A DNA stretch of 37,350 nt from Emcibacter sp. (GCA_021774875.1 JAJFIP010000261.1:1-37350); one strand, 5' to 3'. Shown: positions 24,602-33,064, counted from the stretch's first letter. Numbers and translations are program-made. Notes: generated by a model from the letters alone, not told the origin.

Positions 24602-25444
24602 TCAATTAGCCCTTCCTGACTCCGTAAATATCACCAGTCCATCTTCCGTTATCCCAACCGTATGCTCGGCCTGGGCGCTTAACTTCCGATCGCGGGTGAC
24701 GGTTGTCCAGCCATCGGCGAGCGTTTTTACCTCATGGCCGCCGATGTTCAGGATCGGTTCGATGGTGAATATCATGCCGGGTAGCAGGGTTGGTCCCATG
24801 TCTTCCGGCTCCACATGGATCACTTCCGGGTTGTCATGGAATGTAAGCCCGATGCCGTGGCCGCAGAAGTCGGTGGCGATGCTGTAGCCGTAATCTTTGG
24901 CGACCTGTCCACAGGCGATGCCAATATCACCGAGCAGGTTGCCGGGTTGTGCGGCGGTTATTCCGGCGGCCAGAGATTTTTCCGTGGCCTCGATCAGGCG
25001 GCGGGCTTTTATGGGGATTTTATCGCCGACCATATACATGCGGCTGGTGTCTCCGTGCCAGTGGTCCGGTCCATCAAGGCGTGGGGTCACATCAATATTG
25101 ATAATATCACCGTTTTTAATAATTTTTGTTGCACTCGGGATGCCATGAACCGCCACATGATTGACCGAGATGCAGCTGGCGTGCTGATAGCCGTGATAGC
25201 CAACGGTGGCGGGTACGGTCCCCTGTTCTGTCATAAATTTATGGATCATTCTGTCCAGTTCGGCGGTGCTAATGCCGGGTCTGACGTGGGGAGCAATGAA
25301 ATCAAGTGTCTCCGCCGCAATGCGGCCTATTTTAGCCATAAATTTAAAATCATCCTCGGTATGCAGGGTGATCGGGCCGTGGGGATAACCATCCAGATGT
25401 TTTCGGATACGTTTGGTCGGGAATTGCATAATTCTAAGTAGCAT
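24602..25444 (-). CDS. map: Type I methionine aminopeptidase
   Basis: Map removes the initiator methionine from new proteins. The five metal ligands are all visible: Asp in GDIINIDVTP, Asp in HWHGDTSRMYM, His in FCGHGIGLTFH, Glu in GMIFTIEPIL and Glu in SAQAEHTVGI. YHGYQHASCISVNHVAVHG carries the conserved active-site His. Length is 280 residues from ATG 25444, or 275 from ATG 25429 (MQFPTKR). It begins four bases after the stop of a TetR-type regulator on the same strand, so it appears to be coupled to it. Housekeeping map usually sits with rpsB or secY genes, so this is likely a second, regulated copy. Confidence 0.93.
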   Translation of the reverse strand: MLLRIMQFPTKRIRKHLDGYPHGPITLHTEDDFKFMAKIGRIAAETLDFIAPHVRPGISTAELDRMIHKFMTEQGTVPATVGYHGYQHASCISVNHVAVHGIPSATKIIKNGDIINIDVTPRLDGPDHWHGDTSRMYMVGDKIPIKARRLIEATEKSLAAGITAAQPGNLLGDIGIACGQVAKDYGYSIATDFCGHGIGLTFHDNPEVIHVEPEDMGPTLLPGMIFTIEPILNIGGHEVKTLADGWTTVTRDRKLSAQAEHTVGITEDGLVIFTESGRAN

Positions 25445-25447
25445 AAG

Positions 25448-26032
25448 TCATTCCAGTAGTTCAAGTGTTGCCCGCCCGCAGGCAAGGGCGGCTTCACGGC
25501 ATTTTAACGAGGGTGATGCTTGTTTCATGCGCAGGGTGGGTTTCATGGCGGCGATGGGGCCGTCAAAAATGGCAAAATTCACCAGTGCCAGATTGGACGC
25601 GCTTAAGTCTTTTTTTCTGTGCTTGAGCAGTGCGGATAATCCGGCACCCAGTTTTTTATTTATCCCATTCAGTTTCTTATGTAATTCGGCAGGTAGTTCA
25701 CCATCGATCAGATCATTTTCACCGTAAAGCATGATCAGCCGAGCCATTTCAGGATTTTCCCCAGCCCAATGTATCAGGGCCACAATAGCGCCTGCGCTTT
25801 GACCTTGCTCAAGCAGGGGCAGCATATCATCGGTCATGGAACCAAGGCAGTGCACCCATGCCGCCCCCAAGAGTGCCGAACGGGATTTAAAACGGTGATA
25901 GATTGACCCCGTCGGCGCACCGGCAGATGCGGCAATTGACGCCATGGTCGCCGCCGCCGGGCCGCCCATCGAAATCAGGGTAATTGCTGACTGAATGAAG
26001 CTATTATCATCAAATTTTGCCGTTCTGACCAT
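25448..26032 (-). CDS. TetR/AcrR-family transcriptional regulator
   Basis: The 194-residue protein has an N-terminal helix-turn-helix (TMASIAASAGAPTGSIYHRFKSRSALL, about residues 29-55), the classical TetR pattern with 'GxIYHRFxSR'. The C-terminal ligand-binding part is not informative about effector. The gene lies directly upstream of map (three-base gap) and likely controls this two-gene operon. A palindrome at 26038-26056 abuts the start codon and is the probable operator. Nothing indicates an efflux target. Confidence 0.9.
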   Translation of the reverse strand: MVRTAKFDDNSFIQSAITLISMGGPAAATMASIAASAGAPTGSIYHRFKSRSALLGAAWVHCLGSMTDDMLPLLEQGQSAGAIVALIHWAGENPEMARLIMLYGENDLIDGELPAELHKKLNGINKKLGAGLSALLKHRKKDLSASNLALVNFAIFDGPIAAMKPTLRMKQASPSLKCREAALACGRATLELLE

Positions 26033-26037
26033 GAATT

Positions 26038-26056
26038 AGAATACTCATTCTAGAAT
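26038..26056. promoter_or_regulatory. Palindromic operator candidate for the TetR gene
   Basis: AGAAT-ACTC-ATTCTAGAAT contains the inverted repeat AGAAT/ATTCT (26038-26042, 26047-26051) and the perfect 10-bp palindrome ATTCTAGAAT (26047-26056). It lies between the divergent TetR gene (start 26032) and the asparaginase gene. Two overlapping dyads could bind two dimers. The binding protein is inferred from position. Confidence 0.55.
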
Positions 26057-26151
26057 ATATAGTCAAATATAATAATTTTTGCCTTTTTTACGGCTTTAAT
26101 TTGTCGGAAAAAAGAGTAAACTGCTTATTACAATGCAAAAAGGCTCAGACA

Positions 26152-27213
26152 ATGAAATATTTTTTAGCAATTTTGATAATGGCGGGGTTATATGTGATGA
26201 CATCACATGGAGCGGCATTGGCCCATGATGAGGACAAAGATAAATATGTTCTGGTCATTCATGGCGGTGCTGGCACAATCCTGAAGGAAAAAATATCTGA
26301 GGAGCAGGAAACTGCCATCCGGGCCAAGCTTGAAGAAGCCCTACTTACCGGGCAGGCAATTCTGGAGCGCGGCGGGGAAGCGGTGGACGCGGTAGTAGCC
26401 ACGATCAAGGTGATGGAAGATTCACCCCTGTTCAATGCTGGCAGGGGTGCTGTCTTTAACCATGAGGGCTATAATGAAATGGATGCATCACTCATGGACG
26501 GGAGAGATTTGAATGCGGGCGCCGTTGCTGGTGTTACGTCGGTGAAAAATCCCATCACCCTTGCCCGGGAAGTAATGATAAATTCAAAGCACGTCATACT
26601 AAGCGGAAAAGGCGCTGAGGAATTTGCCAAATCCCGACAGATAGAACTGGCTGATCCGGAATATTTCAGAACCGAGAAAAGATGGAATCAGCTGCAAAAG
26701 GCTCTGGAGAAGGATATAGTACGGCTTGATCATGATGGCGATCAGACATCAGACAGCATTACTGACACAGAAGGTGACCCCATCGATCCTGAGCATAAAT
26801 TTGGCACGGTTGGGGCGGCGGCTCTGGATATGCACGGTAATCTTGCGGCGGGAACTTCTACTGGCGGTATGACCAACAAACGCTGGAACCGGATCGGGGA
26901 TTCACCGGTTGTCGGGGCCGGAACCTATGCGGATAATAATAGTTGTGCCGTCTCTGGCACCGGGCACGGCGAGTATTTCCTTCGTGCGGTCGTGGCCCAT
27001 AGTATATGTGCCTTGATGGAATATAAGGGGCTGACCCTGGCACAGGCCGCCGATGAGATTGTCATGCATAAGCTGGTTGATATGGGCGGTGAAGGGGGAA
27101 TCATTGCTGTTGACGGGCAGGGAAATGTTGCTATGCCCTTTAATACTGAAGGCATGTACAGGGGATATATCAAGGGCCATGACAAACCAGTTATAGGGAT
27201 ATATAAAGACTAG
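26152..27213 (+). CDS. Exported isoaspartyl peptidase/L-asparaginase (Ntn hydrolase, type 2)
   Basis: The track starts at TTG 26101, but ATG 26152 gives a clean signal peptide (KYFLAILIMAGLYVMTSHGAALA) and a 353-residue precursor. YVLVIHGGAGTI opens the mature enzyme and INAGRGAVFNxxGxxEMDAS appears as FNAGRGAVFNHEGYNEMDAS. The nucleophile is Thr219 in KFGTVGAAALDMHGN, where the precursor cuts itself into alpha and beta chains. The substrate loop TSTGGMTNKRWNRIGDSPVVGAGTYA is intact. Family members hydrolyse isoaspartyl dipeptides and asparagine. Export suggests a scavenging role in the periplasm. The linker before the nucleophile (DHDGDQTSDSITDTEGDP) is long and acidic. A secreted amidohydrolase follows. 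Confidence 0.92.
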   Translation: MKYFLAILIMAGLYVMTSHGAALAHDEDKDKYVLVIHGGAGTILKEKISEEQETAIRAKLEEALLTGQAILERGGEAVDAVVATIKVMEDSPLFNAGRGAVFNHEGYNEMDASLMDGRDLNAGAVAGVTSVKNPITLAREVMINSKHVILSGKGAEEFAKSRQIELADPEYFRTEKRWNQLQKALEKDIVRLDHDGDQTSDSITDTEGDPIDPEHKFGTVGAAALDMHGNLAAGTSTGGMTNKRWNRIGDSPVVGAGTYADNNSCAVSGTGHGEYFLRAVVAHSICALMEYKGLTLAQAADEIVMHKLVDMGGEGGIIAVDGQGNVAMPFNTEGMYRGYIKGHDKPVIGIYKD

Positions 27214-27267
27214 AGGCTATGTTTTTCGCCTCGGGGAAATTATTCAAAAATTAATGGGAAAAGAAAA

Positions 27268-28956
27268 ATGCTAATTATGAAATTTAAGATTGCGCTATGC
27301 GCTTTGGTAATCATCACGCTTGTTGGTTGCGGTAATGATGCCACAAAAGTCGAGAATTACGATGTTATCATTCGCGGCGGCACCATATATGATGGCAGTG
27401 GGGAAGCTGGCGTAGTTGGTGATGTGGCCATCAACGGCGATCAGATTATTGCCGTTGGGGATATTGGCTCGGCAGTGGCTATTCAGGAAGTTGATGCCAC
27501 CGGGCTAGCAGTGGCACCGGGTTTTATCAATATGATGAGCTGGGGACCGAGTACGCTAATTATGGATGGCCGCGGGGTTAGCGATATAAAACAGGGCGTA
27601 ACACTGGAAGTCTTTGGCGAAGGCTTCTCGTTCGGCCCGCTTAATCCTGCCATGAAAGAAAATTTTCTAACAGACTGGGGTGTCGAGGCTAAATGGACAA
27701 CGTTAGGAGAATATCTGGAATATCTGGAAGAGAAGGGGGTTTCGCCCAATATTTCATCCTTTGTCGGCGCGGCGACCTTACGGATTCATGAGGTTGGTTT
27801 TAATAACCGCAAGGCAACACCAGAAGAAATGGAGCGCATGAGGGAACAGATGCGGGCTGCCATGAAAGAAGGTGCTCTGGGTGTGGCATCATCGCTGATT
27901 TATCCTCCGGGTAGTTTTGCCGATACCGAGGAATTGATTGAATTGTCAAAAGTTGCTGCAGAGTATGGTGGCATGTACGCCTCTCATATGCGAGATGAGG
28001 CCGACAGTATTTTTGAAGCCGTGGATGAACTTATCACCATCACCCGAGAAGCCAAAATTGCATCGGAAATTTATCACATCAAACTGGCCAGTCCGAGGGT
28101 ATGGGGCCGTTATGATGAACTGGTGGCAAAAATTGAAGCGGCGCAGGCCGAAGGCCTGAAAATAACTGCCGATATATATACCTATCCCGCAGGTTCAACC
28201 GGACTGGATTCTGTCTTTCCGGCTTGGGTAAAAGAAGGCGTGAGAGAGGATATGGTCAAGCGATTTCTGGACCCCGAAACCCGCCAGAGAATAATCAGGG
28301 AAATGAACCAACTCAGCACTGAATGGGAAAATATGTTTCTTAATGCCAAGCCCGAAGGCATCTTGCTGGTCGGTTTTGAAAACAAGGAACTGGATAAATA
28401 TATTGGCAAGACCCTGGCCTTTGTGTCGGCGGAAAGAGGCACCAGTCCTGAAAATACGGCAATGGATTTGATCGTTGAAAATGGTAACCGTGTTCAGACG
28501 GTTTATTTCACTCAGTCAGAAGACGTGGTGCGTAAATTTACCGCTGTTCCCTGGGTGAGTTTTAACTCTGATGCCGCAGCTCTTGCCGCTGAAGGGGCCT
28601 TTCTTGAGGATAGTACCCACCCCAGGGCCTATGGCTCTTTTGCCCGTCTTCTGGCTAAATATGTCCGGGAGGAGAAAACAGTGCCGCTTGGGGAAGCCAT
28701 TCGCAAACTGGCAGCATTGCCAGCGGATAATATGTCCTTAAAGGGTCGGGGCTATCTGAAGGCTGGATATTTTGCCGATATAGCCATATTTAATCCCGAT
28801 ACCATTCAGGATCATGCCACCTTTGAAAAACCACATCAATATGCCACAGGCATGAAATATGTCTTTGTCAATGGAACATTAGTATTGGACGAAGGTGAAC
28901 CCACAGGGGCAACCGCGGGGCGATTTATTCGCGGTCCCGGCTGGAAAAAACCGTAA
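27268..28956 (+). CDS. Amidohydrolase-superfamily lipoprotein, N-acyl-D-amino-acid deacylase-like, lacking HxH
   Basis: A 562-residue lipoprotein: signal ALCALVIITLVGC with lipidated Cys near residue 18-20. The composite N-terminal beta domain (YDVIIRGGTIYDGSG) and the family's closing segment (FADIAIFNPDTIQDHATFEKP) match D-aminoacylases and dihydroorotase-like enzymes. Residues corresponding to later metal ligands are present: SHMRDEAD (about 239), EIYHIKLAS (about 267) and SFNSDAAAL (about 433). However, the strand-1 HxH motif ('PGFIDVHTH') is replaced by APGFINMMSWGPS. The enzyme could use one metal or have a changed chemistry. Similar HxH-less relatives exist in my memory under the same name. 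It follows the asparaginase by 54 bases, and both act outside the cytoplasm. Confidence 0.85.
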   Translation: MLIMKFKIALCALVIITLVGCGNDATKVENYDVIIRGGTIYDGSGEAGVVGDVAINGDQIIAVGDIGSAVAIQEVDATGLAVAPGFINMMSWGPSTLIMDGRGVSDIKQGVTLEVFGEGFSFGPLNPAMKENFLTDWGVEAKWTTLGEYLEYLEEKGVSPNISSFVGAATLRIHEVGFNNRKATPEEMERMREQMRAAMKEGALGVASSLIYPPGSFADTEELIELSKVAAEYGGMYASHMRDEADSIFEAVDELITITREAKIASEIYHIKLASPRVWGRYDELVAKIEAAQAEGLKITADIYTYPAGSTGLDSVFPAWVKEGVREDMVKRFLDPETRQRIIREMNQLSTEWENMFLNAKPEGILLVGFENKELDKYIGKTLAFVSAERGTSPENTAMDLIVENGNRVQTVYFTQSEDVVRKFTAVPWVSFNSDAAALAAEGAFLEDSTHPRAYGSFARLLAKYVREEKTVPLGEAIRKLAALPADNMSLKGRGYLKAGYFADIAIFNPDTIQDHATFEKPHQYATGMKYVFVNGTLVLDEGEPTGATAGRFIRGPGWKKP

Positions 28957-28972
28957 TTAACAAGTCCTGAAC

Positions 28973-29302
28973 CTAGGCACCTCCGGCGCGAAATTGTTCG
29001 TGATGACGGATGACCTCGGTAATGATGAAGTGGAGGAATTTCTCAGAAAAATCCGGGTCCAGTTTGGCTTTTCTGGATAGGTCGCGCAGTCGTTCAATCT
29101 GCCTTTGTTCCCGGTCTTTGTCTGCGGGTGGCAGGTCGAACTTAGCTTTAAACTCTCCCACATGCTTGGTGATTTTAAAGCGTTCGGCAAGCATATGGAT
29201 TAATGCCGCATCTATATTGTCGATACTATCCCGGTAAGATGCCAGAATTTCAATTTGTTGATCTGATATTGAGATCAGGGTTTTTTCTGTTTTTCTGGTC
29301 AT
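28973..29302 (-). CDS. Chorismate mutase, AroQ type
   Basis: The 109-residue all-helical protein matches the CM_2 domain: SYRDSIDNIDAALIHMLAER (helix 1), ITKHVGEFKAKFDLPPADKDREQRQIERL and FSEKFLHFIITEVIRHHEQF (helix 3). Arg in the first helix and Lys/Arg in VGEFKAK and DREQ correspond to the substrate-binding basic residues. It rearranges chorismate to prephenate for phenylalanine and tyrosine. There is no fused prephenate dehydratase. The gene is three bases downstream of the CDP-alcohol phosphotransferase stop, which places it at the end of a lipid-related operon rather than with aromatic genes. Confidence 0.92.
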   Translation of the reverse strand: MTRKTEKTLISISDQQIEILASYRDSIDNIDAALIHMLAERFKITKHVGEFKAKFDLPPADKDREQRQIERLRDLSRKAKLDPDFSEKFLHFIITEVIRHHEQFRAGGA

Positions 29303-29305
29303 GGT

Positions 29306-30196
29306 TCAGATGATTTCTTTCAGCCGTATTGAAAATAACTGGTTTAACAGGCGTTGCTTTTGAATCAAAACTATCAGAATCGGGGTTAGAATAGCAATCT
29401 CGAACCAGAAAAAATAAATTGGCTGCCCGGCAATACAGGCAATGAAGATGGCTATGGTTCGGTAATTGGCACACATGACAGACCAAGTATTGACAGCCGG
29501 GGCATAGGTTTCCCGGTATAATGTCCTGATTTCATTTGTCTTATCCTGATTGTCCTGTAGAGCATTTCTCAAGCTTTTGCGATGCGCAGAGTTAATGCCG
29601 CTTGACCTGCGCTGCATTCTGACATAACCGATATGGAATTGGCTCATTATAAAGGCCAGGGCTGATTTACCCTTGAGGTCCGCGATCATGTGACTTATTT
29701 CCGGCAGGGCCGCAGATTGTTTGCCGTGGCCCCAGTAATCATATTCCCCGCGCTGCAATTCATAAGCACTGGATTGTATGGCATGTAGAACCACGGCGGC
29801 CAGAATAATATACCAGACTTCAGAATAGCCCTGCTGTGAAAGGGCGAGGCCTAGCCCCAGATAAACGCTGAAAAAAGTCACATAATCACAAACACCATCC
29901 AGTACTTTGCCGATTTCCGAATAACTTTTGGTCAGTCGGGCCAACTGTCCGTCAGCCCCGTCCATGATGTGCCAAAGTATCATGCAGATAAATCCGGCGA
30001 CTGCCATATAAGGGTTGTGGTAGTTAAAGTAGGCAAAACCCGCCAATATGCCAAACATCATTCCGGTCAGCGATACCATATTGGGGGAAATATTTTTGGC
30101 GGCAAACTTCGGGACCAGCCAGCCGCTGATGGGATGAATGAAGTAAAGATTTGTATATTCTTCAATTTCACCGGTACGCTTTACAGGATCTGTCAT
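29306..30196 (-). CDS. CDP-alcohol phosphatidyltransferase family protein, intact motif
   Basis: This 296-residue membrane protein carries the complete family motif D(x)2DGxxAR(x)8G(x)3D(x)3D: DGADGQLARLTKSYSEIGKV then LDGVCD, with Asp79, Asp82, Asp100 and Asp104. ISPNMVSLTGM is the typical lead-in helix ('TPNxvT'). Several TM helices are visible (MAVAGFICMILWHI; FFSVYLGLGLALS; IAIFIACIAGQPIYFFWF). Such enzymes transfer a phospho-alcohol from a CDP-linked donor to an acceptor alcohol in phospholipid head-group synthesis. The acceptor cannot be told. It sits 12 bases after a larger protein with a degraded version of the same motif, and just before chorismate mutase. Confidence 0.9.
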   Translation of the reverse strand: MTDPVKRTGEIEEYTNLYFIHPISGWLVPKFAAKNISPNMVSLTGMMFGILAGFAYFNYHNPYMAVAGFICMILWHIMDGADGQLARLTKSYSEIGKVLDGVCDYVTFFSVYLGLGLALSQQGYSEVWYIILAAVVLHAIQSSAYELQRGEYDYWGHGKQSAALPEISHMIADLKGKSALAFIMSQFHIGYVRMQRRSSGINSAHRKSLRNALQDNQDKTNEIRTLYRETYAPAVNTWSVMCANYRTIAIFIACIAGQPIYFFWFEIAILTPILIVLIQKQRLLNQLFSIRLKEII

Positions 30197-30208
30197 CGTA
30201 TATTGTTT

Positions 30209-31567
30209 CTATAAGATATTGGGTTTTTTGAATTTTTCAGCGAAATTTTCACTATTGGCTATGGTTATGTTTTTGAGATGATACACAAGTCGTGCCTGAT
30301 GTACAAAGAAAGTTATCGTGCCGTAGGCGCAAATAAAGCCAAAGCCCATATACCACTGGTCACTCAGGGCAAAAGGAAACAATGCCCACATTAGTGTATT
30401 GCGTCTGCCGGCGATCAGTTGGAATTTCCGGTCAAATGATGCGGTATCGCAGATCTGAAAATTGGTCAGACGGTAAAAAAACTTACTCTGAATTTCATCG
30501 GCAATCTGAAATAATACCAGAGCTGTTGCCATGATATAGGGGGCTTCGCCGTGGGAGTCTGATAAAAAAACTGCAATGGCAAAATACCAGCCATAGGCCA
30601 TCAACTTACCGATCAGATGTTTGAAGTCATCAACTCTGGACGTCTGTATTTCTACCCGGGCAAGTTTGCCATCAACACCACCCAGAATGCCCACAGCATA
30701 TGCCCCGAGTAGAGCAGGCATCAGGTGACCGCTGCCGAAAAGATATATGATAGCGAAACCAAACAGACCCGCCATAATGGTTACGTGATAGGGGGATACC
30801 GGACATTTACACAATTGCTTGACAATAAAATTTTCAATTGGCCGGTGAATATAATGCGCGACCCAGTCCAGATTTCCTTTCTGGGCATATTCAAGCATAA
30901 CATCTGTTCCCTTGTCACCGTCGGGACGCTGGAGGACAGGGAACCACACCAGATCCACATTCCGGTTCAGGTTTGCCATATAAAGTGGAATTTCCACAAC
31001 TTTTGTGATTTCACAGTCGCCTGCTCTCGAAATTGCTTTCAGGCTACCGGGCAGTCCTTCCAGGCTGTTAAGCTTGCGTACATTAGCCGCCAGGGTGGTG
31101 CTGGATAATTTGGCAATGGAGCCAAAATAACCCTCCTGATCTTCAAGCTGAAGCAGAATACCGGCAGCCGTGCGTTCTTCCAGAAATTCATGATGGCCGA
31201 TAAGACTGATTACTGTGGGTGAAGGATGGGTCGCCACCTGATTAATGATGCGGTCATCAACGACAACGCCCTCTTCAATCAGAAACCAGATATTACCCTC
31301 ATTGTTATGTTCCAGAAGCCTCAGGGGGGCGTCTTTGGTATTATGGATAAAAATTCTTTCGGGACGTTTTGTGCAATTCTGGATTTCTCTTTCAAAATCC
31401 TGCATGAACCAATCGGTTATCACATGCATTTCAGTGACACCTATGGCCTTCATCTGTTTCATTTGCCGAGCAAATATACTTAAGCCCCCGACATGGATCA
31501 GGTTTCGCGCCAATGTGCTGACGGTTTCGGATTCCTGACCGGTTATCAGGAGGGCTTTTTTCGTCAT
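30209..31567 (-). CDS. Two-domain protein: nucleotidyltransferase-like plus degenerate CDP-alcohol phosphotransferase
   Basis: The 452-residue protein resembles the archaeal and thermophile inositol-phosphate cytidylyltransferase/DIPP synthase fusion in layout. Residues of about 1-230 look like a nucleotidyltransferase fold (LIHVGGLSIFARQMKQMKAI, GVTEMHVITDW, IWFLIEEGVVVDDRII), but the usual GxGxR loop is replaced by ITGQESETVS and the metal Asp region reads EEG. Residues 245-452 are a CDP-alcohol phosphotransferase membrane domain (CPVSPYHVTIMAGLFGF). Its motif reads GGVDGKLARVEIQTSRVD then DFKHLIGK: Asp1 is Gly296, Asp3 is His317 and Asp4 is Lys321; only Asp299 remains. Catalysis by the standard mechanism is unlikely. 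It overlaps no gene and leads the operon with the intact transferase and chorismate mutase. Confidence 0.8.
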   Translation of the reverse strand: MTKKALLITGQESETVSTLARNLIHVGGLSIFARQMKQMKAIGVTEMHVITDWFMQDFEREIQNCTKRPERIFIHNTKDAPLRLLEHNNEGNIWFLIEEGVVVDDRIINQVATHPSPTVISLIGHHEFLEERTAAGILLQLEDQEGYFGSIAKLSSTTLAANVRKLNSLEGLPGSLKAISRAGDCEITKVVEIPLYMANLNRNVDLVWFPVLQRPDGDKGTDVMLEYAQKGNLDWVAHYIHRPIENFIVKQLCKCPVSPYHVTIMAGLFGFAIIYLFGSGHLMPALLGAYAVGILGGVDGKLARVEIQTSRVDDFKHLIGKLMAYGWYFAIAVFLSDSHGEAPYIMATALVLFQIADEIQSKFFYRLTNFQICDTASFDRKFQLIAGRRNTLMWALFPFALSDQWYMGFGFICAYGTITFFVHQARLVYHLKNITIANSENFAEKFKKPNIL

Positions 31568-31648
31568 TAGTTACGGCCCCAAGTCATTTTGTGTCATTAC
31601 ATATCTTAACATGACAGTCATTTAAGGCAACAATCCGGCAAAGAAAAA

Positions 31649-33064
31649 TTATTTTGCCGCCCGGCTGATATTTTTGATTATTTGCCATGCTTTGTCCAGA
31701 TGCTTTTGCTCAGTCGCAGGGGCTCCGCTAACCAGACGAATGGCATATTTTCCGTTAATACGTGTCTGGGTCAGGTAAATGTCACCCGTATCATTGATGG
31801 CTTCAAATATCCTCTCATTCAGGGCATCAAGCTGAGCTTCAGACTTATCATCTGGATGATAACGAAAACAGAATAATGCCAGCGGGTTGGGCGCCAGCAG
31901 TTCAAAGTCCTGCTCCCTGTCTATTTGTTCTGCCAGCGTATGGGTCATTTCAATATGGCGCCGGATATGATTTTGCAACCCCGTGATGCCATATGATCGT
32001 ATGACAAACCACAATTTCAGCGCCCGAAAGCGGCGGCCCAATACAGGCCCCCAGTCCCGGTAATTATTGACCTGATCGCCCTCGCGGGTTTTCAGATATT
32101 CCGGCAATATCTCGAAAGTGCGGATCAGGGCGGCTTTATCCCGGATAAAAAATGCCGAACAGTCAAATTGCGTCAGCAGCCATTTATGGGGGTTAAAGAC
32201 AAAACTGTCGGCATACTCTATGCCTTTTATCATCCATTGATATTCCGGCAGTACCAGCGCACTGCCTGCCCATGCCGCATCCACATGGAGCCAGACGTCG
32301 TATTTTCTGCAGATTTCACCTATGGCCTCAAGCGGGTCAATAGCAGACAGGCTGGTGCTGCCCAGAGTGGCGACAACACAGGTTGGTTTATGACCGTCTT
32401 CAATATCCGCAGCTATAGCTTTGTCCAATTCAACTGGGATCATGGTAAAATTTTCATCAACCGGAATTTTGCGCAGGTTATCAGAGCCCAATCCAGCCAT
32501 GCGGATACCTTTATCGGTGGAGGAATGAACCTCTGCTGAGGCATAACAGCAATGCCGCCCGGCTTTACTTAAACCCCGGTGATTGGTCTGATAATCATTG
32601 AGTGTCTCACGGGCAGTAAGGAAGGCGGCGAGCATGGCCGTGGATGCTGTATCCTGTATGACGCCGTGAAAATTGGCAGGCAGGCCGATCATTTCTCTTA
32701 GCCAGTCCAGAACCCGCTCTTCCAGTTCTGTTGCCGCTGGCGAAGTTTGCCAGCTCATACATTGGGCCGCCAGCGTGGAGGTAAGCATTTCCGCAAGAAT
32801 TGATGGTGGACTGGCATTGGCAGGAAAATAAGCCATAAACCCCGGATGCTGCCAATGGGTCATGCCGGGCATGATAATATCCTGAAAATCCCGGAAAATG
32901 TCATCCATAGGCTCAGGATCGGTCGGTGCAAATAAAGGAAGCTGCGCCATTATTTCACCCGGCTTGGTTAGGGGCTTGACCGGATAGCTTTCGATATTTT
33001 CCATATAATCAGCCATCCAGTCGACAAATTTATGGGCATTTTTTCTGAAATCCTGAGAATTCAT
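31649..33064 (-). CDS. Group II PLP-dependent amino acid decarboxylase (aromatic-L-amino-acid decarboxylase-like)
   Basis: The 471-residue protein begins MNSQDFRKNAHKFVDWMADY and GFMAYFPANASPPSILAEML, the sequence pattern of plant and animal aromatic amino acid decarboxylases. The PLP Lys is Lys294 in SFVFNPHKWLLTQFDCSAFF; the ring-stacking His is at 180 (AEVHSS) and the pyridine-binding Asp at 262 (WLHVDAAWAGS). HWQHPGF and SWQTSPAATELE form the substrate site seen in AADC. The substrate could be tyrosine, phenylalanine, tryptophan or DOPA; it cannot be chosen from sequence by eye. It is divided from the downstream operon by 81 bases and from the upstream acyltransferase by 62 bases on the same strand. 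Confidence 0.9.
   Translation of the reverse strand: MNSQDFRKNAHKFVDWMADYMENIESYPVKPLTKPGEIMAQLPLFAPTDPEPMDDIFRDFQDIIMPGMTHWQHPGFMAYFPANASPPSILAEMLTSTLAAQCMSWQTSPAATELEERVLDWLREMIGLPANFHGVIQDTASTAMLAAFLTARETLNDYQTNHRGLSKAGRHCCYASAEVHSSTDKGIRMAGLGSDNLRKIPVDENFTMIPVELDKAIAADIEDGHKPTCVVATLGSTSLSAIDPLEAIGEICRKYDVWLHVDAAWAGSALVLPEYQWMIKGIEYADSFVFNPHKWLLTQFDCSAFFIRDKAALIRTFEILPEYLKTREGDQVNNYRDWGPVLGRRFRALKLWFVIRSYGITGLQNHIRRHIEMTHTLAEQIDREQDFELLAPNPLALFCFRYHPDDKSEAQLDALNERIFEAINDTGDIYLTQTRINGKYAIRLVSGAPATEQKHLDKAWQIIKNISRAAK

Noticed and set aside
24815-25441. 208-aa plus-strand ORF opposite map
   Set aside because: Shadow of map, which has all catalytic residues on the minus strand.
27215-27235. 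GAGGC...GCCTC hairpin after the asparaginase gene as terminator
   Set aside because: The T run is in the loop, not after the stem, and the next gene is 54 bases downstream on the same strand.
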